Under the pieces are notes generated by a model, which was not told the origin of the DNA, made no database searches, and saw only the letters and a list, made by a program, of their open reading frames with translations. A stretch of 64,000 bases of DNA, taken from Periconia sp. R9002 (lineage: Eukaryota; Ascomycota; Dothideomycetes; Pleosporales; Periconiaceae). A program made the translations under genes and the position numbers. Shown piece by piece: positions 12,074 to 23,319 of this stretch (within the stretch, counting starts at the first letter, position 1; each line of letters starts with the position of its first letter). The stretch spans positions 1 through 64,000 of the forward strand of contig JAMAHW010000076.1 in the NCBI GenBank assembly GCA_023627715.1. The letters are read 5' to 3'.

Positions 12074-13732
12074 TCACTGAGACTCTTGCACCGGCTCCTT
12101 GCCCTTGGACGAGTGCGGATGGAGCAGGTTCGGCCGCCACTTGGCTACGTTGGACACGCTAAAGTGCAGCGGTTCCTTGTTGCCCTTTTCGCGGACGGGC
12201 ATCTTGCGCTTGGAGCGCCCGGAGACGTAGATGGGAGCGGTGGCGTGGCCCGAGCTGTGAATGGCCGGCATGGACTGCTTGGCTCGCAATTTGGGCTTCT
12301 TGTCGCGATGCTCGTCGTCGGTTTCCTCCAGCTCGAAGCTGCGGAGGCTGCTGCGCAGACTGCTTTGCTCCGAGGAGAATCGACTGGATTGCGTGTGCAC
12401 ACGTTCGATGGGGCTCAACATGGCGGCCGAATCAGCAAGGACATCCAACTTGGAGGGTGTCCTGTCCGCCGTCGAGTGAGTTCGAGAAGAATACGTGGGT
12501 GGAGGGTCCTGTAAATCGTACATGATTTCTGTGTCTAAGCTCTTGTATTTAGCGTGGCCGTCGAGCTCTTCATCGTGCGCCCAGCAGGCCTCGTCGGCGC
12601 CGTTGACAGGTGGCAAGAAGCGGACTTCGTTCCACGTAACGTCTTCGAACTGCAGCGTCACATAGAGTACGTCGCCCTGCATCTTGTCGTGTGCAATGCA
12701 GTGGTCCTCGAGGAATGGATAATCCCACACATCTCGGTGGATGAGATCGGGCGGCAGGAGGGTGAGCGCCATCCGTCCAAACGGCTCATCGGCAGGGCGA
12801 TGGGCACTCATTGGCATCCACGGTCGACCTCGCAGGATGCCTTTGTAGGCCGTCTCGATACGGTTTGCAAAGCAGGAACTGTCCTGGCTAGGGAAGTCGA
12901 GATTTTGTTGGAGCTTGCGTGACGCACACCGCCTATAGCCGTTGCTATCTGGGTCGTAGGCGTACTGCTGAGACTTGCGGAGCACAAAGATGACGCGCAC
13001 ACTCCAGGAAAGAGGGTACTTTTTGTCGGTGCGAATGGGGAGCTGGCCCAGCATGTGCTGCGACTGCATGAGAAGTGGTATCTGGGGCACCGGGGGAGGC
13101 TTGGGTGTCGTGGAAAGGTTGACCTTTGGAGTCGCAGGACCCGGCGTTGCCTCCCGCGAGTAGCCACCATGAAGTTCGACGCGATCGATTCTGTTTTCCA
13201 AATCCATGGTGACCTCGTCCACCATGGTCAAACGCTCCCGCATGGTCATGATCTGGTCATTGAATTCCTGCGTTTTGTCCACCACGGCCTCGACCTTGTC
13301 GTCCATCTGTACCTTGAGAATCTGCATATTCTCGTACATGCGTGCTTCTATAGCCTTGTATATGCGAAAATGGTCTTCCCTTGCCATTTTTTCTTTGAAG
13401 AGCTCCTGCTTCAGATCGCGCTCGAAATTCTCATGGCGTTTGAGCTCCTGCTTAAGACGCTTCAGCTCCTCCAAAACTTGGGTATACTCTGCGGCGGAGG
13501 CGGCGTGGGCTGATTGGGACTCGTGGTGCCATGCTTGGTGACCACAGCCGCACTGGGAACGCACTATGGTGGTGGGATAGAAGGAGCGACATGAGCAACG
13601 CTGACGGGGACGGCCATGCTCAGCGGCGGATATGATGAAACCACACTCTCCTCGGGGAAGTTGAACATCGCTGGTGGGCGTGGGGTTCCGAGGATGGTTG
13701 GCCAGGTTGGTGCTGGTAGTGCTAAGGAACAT
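12074..13732 (-). CDS. Hypothetical coiled-coil protein with PPxY motif
   Basis: The family was not recognised. The open frame encodes up to 552 residues. From about residue 80 to 190 it is strongly coiled-coil (LEELKRLKQELKRHENFE and heptads beyond), followed by a Pro/Thr-rich linker. A globular part at about 235-400 contains PLSWSVRVIFVLRKSQQY and RGRPWMPMSAHRPADEPFG. A PPTY motif at about 411-414 could bind a WW domain such as that of Rsp5/Nedd4 ligases. The tail is basic and Ser-rich with nuclear-localisation-like patches (SGRSKRKMP, DKKPKLR). Residues 1-75 read poorly as protein, and another frame upstream (13564-14070) is proline-rich, so the true 5' end may differ or be spliced. The next gene upstream is the divergent Zn2Cys6 regulator, 2.7 kb away. 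Confidence 0.72.
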   Translation of the reverse strand: MFLSTTSTNLANHPRNPTPTSDVQLPRGECGFIISAAEHGRPRQRCSCRSFYPTTIVRSQCGCGHQAWHHESQSAHAASAAEYTQVLEELKRLKQELKRHENFERDLKQELFKEKMAREDHFRIYKAIEARMYENMQILKVQMDDKVEAVVDKTQEFNDQIMTMRERLTMVDEVTMDLENRIDRVELHGGYSREATPGPATPKVNLSTTPKPPPVPQIPLLMQSQHMLGQLPIRTDKKYPLSWSVRVIFVLRKSQQYAYDPDSNGYRRCASRKLQQNLDFPSQDSSCFANRIETAYKGILRGRPWMPMSAHRPADEPFGRMALTLLPPDLIHRDVWDYPFLEDHCIAHDKMQGDVLYVTLQFEDVTWNEVRFLPPVNGADEACWAHDEELDGHAKYKSLDTEIMYDLQDPPPTYSSRTHSTADRTPSKLDVLADSAAMLSPIERVHTQSSRFSSEQSSLRSSLRSFELEETDDEHRDKKPKLRAKQSMPAIHSSGHATAPIYVSGRSKRKMPVREKGNKEPLHFSVSNVAKWRPNLLHPHSSKGKEPVQESQ

Positions 13733-16418
13733 GGGTGGACGACCTCGAGGGGTGGCCGTGAAACAGTTGGACTGGGTGGAAAGGGCGGCTCATGGAAGTG
13801 CTGTAGAACTGGGGTGGGATTGAGGTTGAGAGTTATATAAGGCCAAGCATCCGTATCAGGAGGGAGCAGAGGCTGGCGGGCGAGATAAGACGGAGAGTAT
13901 ATGTATGCAGGAGCATGCGGTGGATGGTGCCAACGAGGGCTAGTTTCCGAAGGGGACGGGGGAAAAGAAAAGAAAACGAACGAGTGCGTCGCGGTAAAAG
14001 CAGGCAGGGTGCGTGTGCGTGTGCGCGTACAGAGACGAAGGGGGGAGGGGAAGGGAAGGGTAATCAACAATCAGACAGACAATGCAGGCGAGGATGGAAG
14101 TGTGAAGGGGGCAGGAGGATAAGAAGGATGGATAAGAGAGAGAGTGGATGCGAGATGGGGTTTGGGCCACATTTTTTCAGCAGCCATTCCGGGGCTGGGC
14201 TGGGACACCCGCGCCGGGGTGGGTCCAGGCACAAATCATGGCCGTGAGGGAACGAAGGGTAATACCTAAGTCGAGTTGCAAAGGGGATGGATGGGATGGG
14301 ATGGAGGTGAAGGGGGTGGAAGATTGGGAACTTGTTGGACGGGGCACAGAGATAAGACAAGCCCGGGCCAGGGGCAAGTGGGCGGTGGGCGGCGGGCGTG
14401 GGGGCTGTCATTGGCCCAAATCCTCACACCCACCACCATCATCACCCATCACCACCCTCTGTACCTCGTCCAACAAGTAACAAAACGACGTGCCGGCAGC
14501 AGCGACAATCAATCCATCCACGGCTATTGGGAAGCATCCGCCGGGAATATCCCGTGAAACCTGCTGGCGGATATGCTTGCTGCACAGCGGGTGCAAGCAA
14601 CCCTCTCTCTCTCTCTCGATGAGCGTGAGTGTGCAGGTTAATAAATGTATGAGTACCCCGAATGAGGTAACGAGACGACTAGCTGCAGCGCTTTTTACCA
14701 GCGGACTGTACATAATCCCTCGCCCATCATGACATGACATGATCCAGCTAGATACTGTACCAACTATCCCAACCTTTGGCCATCCCACTTCTCCTCCACT
14801 CCACATCAGCACATCAGTCCTCGCCAAGTGAAATGCTCGCTCCATCACGGTGTCACCGAAATTGATACGGATGGTCTGAGAAGGAGGATGAGGAGAATGC
14901 TCTCTGTTCTCTGGCTTGGCCTTCTTTTGCCGGAACCGTCGTCTGTCTCGTCTCGTCTCGTCTCGTGTGGACTCGTCTCGCATGTGCGGCTGTATGCCTT
15001 ATCATTCGCTTTCTGATAGGTAATGCCTCCTGTCTGCCAGTCTTTGGTATGCGCCCCCACACTTTGACCCTTGCGCGCTGCCGCGACCATAGCCGCCCAT
15101 CTGATTGGCCCACGCCCTCTCCAATCATCCATGCCCTCTCCCCATCCGACAGGCACCCATTTACGGGAGACGGTGAGACAGACGCATGTGAACAAGGTGA
15201 GAAAAAGAAGCACAAGGGAAAAGCAGCACTCTCTTTTTTTTCTTTGTTTGTGCATGTTGGATCATACCTACCTACAGTACATAATCATCTTGTCCAGCGA
15301 TCCAGACTCGACACATGCTGTCACAGGTACGCCACAATCTCACGGTTGCAACGCTTTAAATCAGTGGCTTGGTGTAGGTTTGGATACGAGTCGCCGTCGA
15401 CGGTGGCACCGTGCTTAATCTTCTCACCGTCTTCTTTCGTCTCTTCTCTTCTTCTTCTTCGTCCCCAGTCATCTTCCGTGGTCCTGGGACCGTCCGTACG
15501 TGGAAGTACAGCATTGATGCATTTTGTCAGTCCCACCTGCTATGACGAGCTTCCAGTCCCACCCCCACGCTGACAACAACCTTCTCATCATCCAGCCCAT
15601 CCATGCTTTACAAATGTCGTCGTCAACATACATGCTTCCACCTCAGGCCGAAAAGGAAAAAGAAAGAAATGCCTCGCTTCCATGGCAATCTCCCTGTGCC
15701 CTTGCAGATGGGACTTCCTATCACCTCTCCCCATCCAGAGTAGGCTGCCCCCCAAAAGGCTAGTGCGATCGGCCGGGAGCAACCGTGTGAGTAACCGTGG
15801 AGAGGACGCCACTTTGCCATTTCCCATTCTGTGCCATGCTGTGCCATCCCATTTCATATCAGCCCTTTGCACGTGCTGCGTCATTCGTCCCATTCAGGTA
15901 CTCGGTGATAGTGCTTCGCAACCTGGTTGGCCCTCCCATCCCAAAGGGTAGGCGAATCATTAATGTATTTTCTTGGCCGCGTGGCAACAATCAACCATCA
16001 ACACCCACCTCCAAACCTACATGTACCCTTGAACTTTGACACATGGCCATGACCACCACTTACCTACTGCCCCAAATAACTACCTACTTACCCATCCATC
16101 ACGGAGCATGTCCCGGCGCACTCGTCATCGTATCACCATGTATATACCTTTATTCAAGGCATGCGGGTGCAATGCCATCTTATCTCGCCGATCCCAAATC
16201 AATCCCAATCATGGCTTGAAGTAGCAGGTACATAGGCAGGTATTTGGAATTCCATCGTAACTTGCCATGTTCATGTACTGCCCTGTGCTGTCTTCCCCGA
16301 ACATGCGGTTCCCCGGCCCAAGTTCGGAAACCTTGGCGTCCCGTGCCTCCGAGCTACTTCACACCTCACAGAGCCTTGGTGCTCCTTTATATCTACATAC
16401 TTTGCAAGTCTTGCAACA
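13733..16418. other. Long divergent intergenic region
   Basis: About 2.7 kb separate the coiled-coil gene (-) from the Zn2Cys6 regulator (+). CT-rich and TCTCG repeats (14590-14620 and 14940-14966) occur, and no gene is supportable. The length is consistent with a long regulatory region or untranslated leaders of regulatory genes. Confidence 0.55.
14940..14966. repeat. TCTCG pentanucleotide repeat
   Basis: Four or five consecutive tctcg units are followed by a variant unit. They lie in the divergent intergenic region. Confidence 0.75.
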
Positions 16419-19035
16419 ATGCCCGAGGAAAAATGGGCAGCGCACGGAGGCATCGCTGCGGTGGGTATTTCTCTCTGGGATGCGTAGTCCATTTGCATTG
16501 ATTCATTCATAGTGTGATCTGTGTCACTCGAGAAAGGTGCGTTCCTACCCACTCAGAGAGCTCTTTATCTGAGAACACAGCACCAACATGTACTTCAGGT
16601 AAAATGTGACCGCAAAGATCCCTGTGGAAACTGCATCAATGCCAAAGCGGACTGCCTCCGCAATCGGCAGAAGCCCCCACCGCGACAGCGAATCAAAACG
16701 TGCGATTGACCTCGAAACATTGTCTTGGTGATGCCATCAGTTAACCCTTCCAAGCGACGACAAGATTATGGCCCTGCTGCAAAAAGTTTCGAATCTTGAA
16801 AATGCAATTGGCGCTGGCACCTCCCGTGATACAAGATTATATTCCACGACTACCCAACCGTCATCAGAAAGCGAAGGGTCCAGCTCGCGAGGTTCAAAAA
16901 GAAAACGAACTTCAGAACCCTCTCCCTACAATCTGCCACCCCCTTTTGACATCGTCTCATCACGCCATACGTCTCCTAATAATGCGCGCGAATTGCTACG
17001 GGAAGAGCTCTCGCACAACAGCCGACTACTGTCGTACCAGCAAAACGTGCTGCAGATGGCGGTTAGTTTGGCGGATGAACTGTCCAAATCATCTTCTTGT
17101 ACAACGCAAAGTATAGTGTGGAACAAGGTTCCCACAGACCTTGCCCCAGGAGAACTCATCCAACTTCATCTTCAGAGTATTTCTTGCCAGTCCCACGTCG
17201 GCGCATATGCTGACGGACTGTGCCAGCTAAACGTAACAATTCTGGGTCATCTCCCTGGAACCTTCATGGCTTGGATCATCTTCCATCGAAAGCTTTGGAG
17301 AAGATGGTACTTGGCTTATTAGAGGGCACAGAAGATGAACGCACCCTCAACATGTATAAGGTGAATGTGCATTTCAAAGCAGCCTTGGGCTTGTACGCTA
17401 GCCAGCTCGAGGTACCTCTGGATGCAGACAGCCGCGCACATATTAAAAAGATGCAGCTTCACCACCTCAATGCTGCCCTGACTGCCCTCGACACAGTTAG
17501 CTTTCTGACCCCTCCGTGCTTACTACTACTACAAACCCTTTTGACTGGTGTGCGTATTCCTTGCATCACAAGCTAAATTCAAGTATTAATAGCGGGACAG
17601 GCCATCCTGATGCAAATCGTAGGTAACTCTACAAGCTGTTGGACCCTTATCACAAACGCATCCCGGGTTTTAACACAGCTCGGGTACCATGTCCATGGTG
17701 AAGTAAGGGGTACTGACGACGACATGGGTGAAATCTACGCGGCTGTAGCTTGGTGCTATCATTTCGACCGACTTCTCGGCCTGTTATTATTACGACCGCT
17801 CTCGCTGCCGCCTTACGACGTCCCAGTCGCTTCCTTGGTGCAGCAAGACGCAGCGAATCCCATGTCCATCTTCGCAGCGTTCATGCTCGAAACAGTTCCC
17901 GTGATGGAGAAGCTTGTAAACTTGACGGTCGGTAGCACACACGACAAAGCTGTGGCCAGAACAACAGTTGAACAATTGCGAACTAAGATGGAAGAAATAT
18001 ACTCTATGATGCAACTTGTACAAAATCCAATCCGCTACATGTTGAAGTGTATTGTTGTACTGACCACTTAAAAAGCAAAAAACCCAATCGAAACAACTTC
18101 TCGAATCCAACAAGGACTACATACTCCACTGGAAGAGTCTCGAATTCAGATACTACGCTCTTCTCACCTCCATCCACCGACTCAGCCCGACCGTCGTCAC
18201 CGACCTCTCGGAGAGGGACAGGTGTGTTGCGAGCGCCCGCAAAGCTCTCGAATACGTCCAGGAGATCCAGTACCTAGGCAAGCAACAAGGGCATTTCGTT
18301 GAGGATTTCAGCCCGTACCTGTCCTGGTAAGTTCACTGTCATCTCACCCCATCCCTTCATACCCCAGATAAGAAGAGCATAATTCCCCACCTGACAACAA
18401 AAAAAAGGACAATCCTCTCCTACCCACTAACCCCCTTCTACGTTCTCTTCTGCAACATCGTCGCCACCTCGCCCTCCACATCCGCCTCGTCCACAATGAC
18501 CACCTCTGACTACCACCTCCTGGCCTCGGTCGCAAGCAGCCTCTCCTCGCTGGTCGCCGAGAACAAATACGTGCACCGCCTGCAACGGCTCTGCGACACG
18601 CTGCTCACGCTGTGTAAACCGCTCGTTGGGATCGTATCTCCTGGATCGGACATCCAACAGCAGCTGCAGCAGCAACACGAACAACCGAGACTAGAGCTTC
18701 CCGTACCTGTACCCGCTCCTACCTCTGTCCCTAATTTCCCCACATCATTAGCATCTTCCTCGGACGAGTCAAACACCACGCAACTGCACCCTCCCCATCC
18801 CCAGCCCAACACCGCAGCAACAGATACCCCCCTACCATCACTACCACAAGTACAAATACAATCATACGACGACGTACCAGTGCCACCAGCACCAATAGAT
18901 ACCTCAGGACCTACCTCGTGGACCCACCAAGAAGAAGAAGAAGAAGACCTAACATCCCTCCTCTTCCACCAACAACCGTCGCTCGAGTGGTTCAATTCCG
19001 AGGTTCTGGACATGGATTTCGAGGGTGGGTGGTGA
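16419..19035 (+). CDS. Zn(II)2Cys6 transcription factor
   Basis: This is a fungal binuclear zinc-cluster regulator of 737 residues in eight exons: 16419-16460, 16513-16536, 16599-16699, 16755-17176, 17227-17547, 17593-18017, 18076-18326 and 18408-19035. All junctions keep phase. The zinc cluster is assembled across exons 2 and 3, with CDLCHSRK in a 24-nt exon followed by VKCDRKDPCGNC and a sixth Cys. A short linker leads to a heptad-like segment (DDKIMALLQKVSNLE). The middle region resembles the fungal-specific transcription factor domain (LDHLPSKALEKMVLGL, CWTLITNASRVLTQLGYH). The C-terminus is rich in Pro, Gln, Ser and acidic residues, plausible for activation. It probably acts in the nucleus as a DNA-binding regulator; the target pathway is unknown. 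No adjacent biosynthetic cluster points to a target. Confidence 0.9.
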
Positions 19036-19130
19036 TTTGGTCCGGTGGTCCCACATTTCCACGCATCAATGGTAAAAAGATAGATAAAAAAAAAAAGAAA
19101 GGGGTTTCACAAAAAGGGTTCGTTTTAATT

Positions 19131-19145
19131 TCCCCCCCCCCCCCC
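19131..19145. repeat. Poly-C tract (C15)
   Basis: Fifteen consecutive C are followed by a T-rich run, downstream of the zinc-cluster gene. It is one of three long poly-C tracts in the window. Confidence 0.95.
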
Positions 19146-20334
19146 TTCTTTTTTTTTTTTGCTACTCTCTGTCTCTCTCTCTCTCTCCCCAGGAAGGGCG
19201 GGGCATGTTTACATAACGATTTGTATAACAAAAGAGTGATGAACTTCATGAATAAGCAAAAAAAAAAAAAAACATTCCCATACTTTCCTCGGGACCGAGC
19301 GTGAAAAGCTTTCTTTCCATAAGATCTAGTAAGGATCCGATGCCTCGACAAGCCGTCTAGCACACATTCCCTTATTCGCTCCCGTTTAGGGTAGGTATTG
19401 TTTAGCGCCTCCTCCTCCTCCTCATCATCATCCATCGCGACGTACCTACTCCCTCGTGTCATCCATCCTCTCCAGCTCTTCCATCTTGGCGTGATCGTCC
19501 TCCATCACCATCTCCCACTCCCTCCTCCTCACCCCCCGCAACCACAACGACCTTTTCAAAAAATCAGAAATCCAATCCCCTCGTAGAGTACAGTAAAAAA
19601 ACTCACCGTAACCCAAGCCGATCCTACCACCGCAAAAAACAATCTTCAACTTCGACGACGACTGCCGCCCTGCTTGCTGCTGGGGCGATCATGGTGGCTG
19701 AGTTGCGCATTCACCGTAGCTTTGTTGGGCGTCCATTGTAGCTTGTAGAGAGTTTATAGTGGTTTGTTGTAATACCCACTGAGTGCGTGCGACCACGCGT
19801 ACCTCTCCCTATTGTCGGTGTCGTTATCTCTCTCTCTCTCTCGGTATGTAGAGTAGCGATTGAGTTGGGTTGGTGGCGCGGTGAAAGTGCCTTATAAGAA
19901 TCGTGAATGGGTACTCTTTTGATAACGAAAGAGAAATGGTCAGATTGGTGGTAATTCGATGAAAACGGCGGTGTCAAAGTAAGTAGTTGATGTGTATATC
20001 AGTTTTGGATACATACATACATAGAAGAAGAAAAGACGAGGGGGTATTTACACAGTTACGAAAAGGTTCGCACCTTTTCAATCCCCTACCTTACCTCCAT
20101 TCCCCACTTAACCAAAGACCGACCCCCTTCCTTGGGCACTGCAAGATGTAAACTTACACCTCACCTTCCCCGCCCACCAAAACAGAAAGAAAGTATGTGT
20201 CTCCACCTCGTCCACACTCCATCCCCATCTTTTTTGTAGACATATGTATGGGTTACATACATAGGGGATAGATAGCTCTTAGTAAGTTACTGCGGCTGGT
20301 ACTACAGAGGGGTGGTGGTGACTTCACACACCCC

Positions 20335-20433
20335 GGCGGGAAGTCACTACATATCGGGAGGAGGACTACTAGGTTCGATGAATACGAAGCTCTGACGACG
20401 TACATGGTATGTCTAGTATAGTTATCTGATTTA
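20335..20433. repeat. Dispersed repeat, copy B
   Basis: This copy aligns with 2684-2781 in the same orientation with several small indels. It sits within a longer unusual stretch (about 20250-20490) that includes ggtggtggtgacttcac immediately upstream and may belong to the same element. Confidence 0.65.
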
Positions 20434-20892
20434 ATGAATAACGCCTGGTAGTACACTAGCTAACCCGATATATGCTCTCCCGGCGTGCCACCCACCTCTC
20501 TGTATAAAAAATTATCTAAAGCTTATGCTCACCAACATGTAAATACTCGTAATCTCAAAGAGACACAAAAAGATAGTTTGATTGGCCGTCGCTCTCTCTC
20601 TCTCTCTGTTATATAAACTCGCCCTAACAATAATCCAAAAAAGACCAGCCAGGGGAATCAAGACGAGAAAAAAAAGGTAAAGATCAGAAGAACCGCCAAT
20701 TCGAATACAAAAAAGGAACACAACAAAGAATCAAACCCAACCCTGGCGCTCCCGTTCGTCCTTTCCTCCCGCAGTCCCCTTGAACCAGCCAACACCGGCA
20801 TTCGCAACGCCCTTCCACCTCTCCACGCTCCTCTTCTTCGGAAACTGATACTGCCTCTCTCGACTCTGCTCGAGGCGCTGTCGGAAGGGCGT

Positions 20893-23319
20893 CTAACCCG
20901 TCATGCCGAGGCCCCCTAGCTCCAGATCTTCTCTGACTTCGGTCTCGCGGAACCCCAGCGCAGATGCGCAGTTGCGCACGGTTTTGATCGAGTTGCCGTG
21001 GTCGACGGTCATTCTCGAGCCCATCGTCTCGTTCGATCGTACGCGCCGCAGCTGGTTGCGGAGATCGGCAACGTCACCTTCTGCGAGGATTTTGCCTTTG
21101 CGGTTGCTGGGAGGCGTGCGATAGTCCCAAGATGTGTTCATACGTCGCATGGTGTATTTGCGGGGGCTTTGATCGAGGTCTTTGCTTAAGCCGTGCAGCT
21201 CCTCCATTTGAGATCGCATCCGATCGAGCGATTGCATGCGAGGTGCGGCGAAAGCACGGCCTTGGATGGAGTGGGATGGCTGGCGCTCAAGTCGTGGCGG
21301 CGAATGTCCCCGCTTGTAACTATGTGCCGTACGCTTTTCCTCGATGGCAGCAGCGACCTGTGCTACGGAGTTGGGCACTACATCGAGAGAATTCTGAGCA
21401 ACAATCAGCAACTCGAATACGATGCAGGTATGCCCGAATATCCGCACCATGTGTATGAGTACGATTGGTAGTTGGACTGACACCAGCTTGCTGAGCAAAG
21501 TTAGCTCTGATAGCCAATGGGAGAGGGTCACGAACGTATGGGCGCTGCCAATGATAACATTTAGAAAGTAGCGTACTTCAAAATATTTGCCTGAATGGTT
21601 AGTGTCGAATCAGGGGCTGCAGAGAGGAGTCTCGCGCACCACATTTTACTGTGGCATGACCTCGAGGGACTTCCAAATGGCAAGTGCGAATGTGTGTCTG
21701 GTGCGGAGGGACGCCGTGCCAACCTGCGGCTCCTTGCTTGATTATCGATTTCCCGAGTATAGATCTTTCGTTACTGTCGAATATGCGCGCCTGGCCTGCC
21801 GATTTCTCCATGGTAGCTGCAGCAGCCTAGAGACGAGAGGCATTAGCATCTGTAGACTCATGATGATGGAGCCTGAGCTACAAACGTGTTTGTAGCATAG
21901 AAGATCCCTTTCGAGCTGTAGCTCAATCTTTTTGATCGCTTTCCGACAGTTGTTGACGATATGAACGTCGACGTAGATGCTGGTTCCGCTGACCCAAACC
22001 TGTCGATGAAGTCCTGCCGTGATCCGCACCACTTCCACCGATACATCGCGTGGCCTGACCCATTCGTCTGATGCGGTGAGAGGGCTAGGCAGGGACATGA
22101 GGGCTTTCTCGGCTGTTTCTATTAGTCGTGCTCCATAGTCTGCGCTGCTGTATCACGTACGATCATAGACGGATAAAATCGTGATATCCTCTGATGCTCG
22201 TACAATGTATTGTTTCCCATGATCTCGAACCAATAGTGATACGCATAGCGTGTATCGAATTTTTGCATTCTTCGATTGGAATGGCGGTGGTCCGACGTTC
22301 AGCGGGAGGCTCATGTTGAAGGGCATGTTAGTGATAGAGGGCACCAAATGCCAGAACGGATCGTCGCGGCCAATCTGTTCGCGACTTTCCACCATATTGG
22401 GTGGAGGTGGGTTTGCCTCGTCAATGAGCTCCGTCGCCAAGTTAAGGAATACGGAACGTCTGTTCCCTGACGCTTCTTCGAGCCCGAGAAGGTCTATTGA
22501 TACTCGCCCAATAGCCAATGTTTTCCGATGTCGTATCCGGTCGACTTCGTCAATCTTGATCTGTACAGTGCCTTCGACCGAACCACCCCCTACAAATATA
22601 CTGGCTGAGAGATCTAGCCCAAGGTGTACCCGCGGATGCCGGTGAACAGGAAATTCCAGAAGTTCGGCCGATAGGGGTTCTCGTATGAAGGTCCGAGATG
22701 GTATGCGCCGGTGAGTGTCATGAGAGACGGGGTCAAGCCGAGCGGCGACATGACGCAAAGGAGACTGCGATTGCCCACGCCGCGGTATAATGTTACTCGT
22801 GTCGGGAGGAGGCGGTGGTGGAGGAGGAGGATGTGGAGGAGGGAGGGGTACAAAGTTTAGGGACGAAGCAATGGGCGCTCGCGAGGTGGTAATTGGCGGA
22901 GGGCGAGTGCGTGAAGCACTGTGGGCCCGGACGCGAGAAGATGAACGGGGTGGCACGCTGCTAGGTGGAATACTATATATGCTGGAAATGCTTATATCTG
23001 GTGATGGCGTTCTGCTTGGGGGTCGCCCTCGTGCCGTTCTAGGAGCATTGCTGTCGGTGCTGGGCTTCCTGTCCGGCTCTCTGTTTTCGACCAGTCTTGT
23101 GTCGAAGCTGGGGCGCCTGGATGCAATGGATGGTTTGCGCGACAAGTCGGTGCGCGAGAGAGTGCGGGGGATGTTGCCGTCCGAGAGCAGCCTTTGCGGT
23201 ATTGTGTCGGCTAAGCTTGGTTCCGTGAGCTCGCGAATGTCTGATAAAGGACGTGGTCTTGCCCATGATGCAACATTGCCGGAGAGTCCTCTGGGTTCCC
23301 CAAAGACGTTGCTCACCAT
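20893..23319 (-). CDS. Alpha-arrestin domain protein
   Basis: This is an arrestin-fold trafficking adaptor. Such proteins typically link membrane cargo to ubiquitin ligases. The first exon (22161-23319) encodes a long disordered N-terminus with a poly-Pro block, then the arrestin N domain (HPRVHLGLDLSASIFVGGG, SLPLNVGPPPFQSKNAK). Splicing joins YD to PEKALMSLPSPLTASDEW at the second exon (from 22112). The C-terminal arrestin domain follows in small exons (KKIELQLERDLLCYKH, SAHTKLVSVQLPIVLIHM, NSLDVVPNSVAQVAAAIEEK). The tail is Arg/Ser-rich and ends GGLGMTG. About six exons in all are read. An in-frame stop lies a few codons upstream, which supports the ATG at 23319. I saw no PPxY motif, so ligase recruitment, if any, would be indirect. 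It is unclear which fungal arrestin subgroup it belongs to. Confidence 0.88.

Larger units (their letters stand above)
19036..20892. other. Intergenic between convergent genes
   Basis: This lies between the 3' ends of the zinc-cluster gene (+) and the arrestin gene (-). It holds a C15 tract (19131-19145) followed by a T tract, a CT repeat, and the second copy of the dispersed repeat (20335-20433). No coding region is supportable. Confidence 0.6.
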
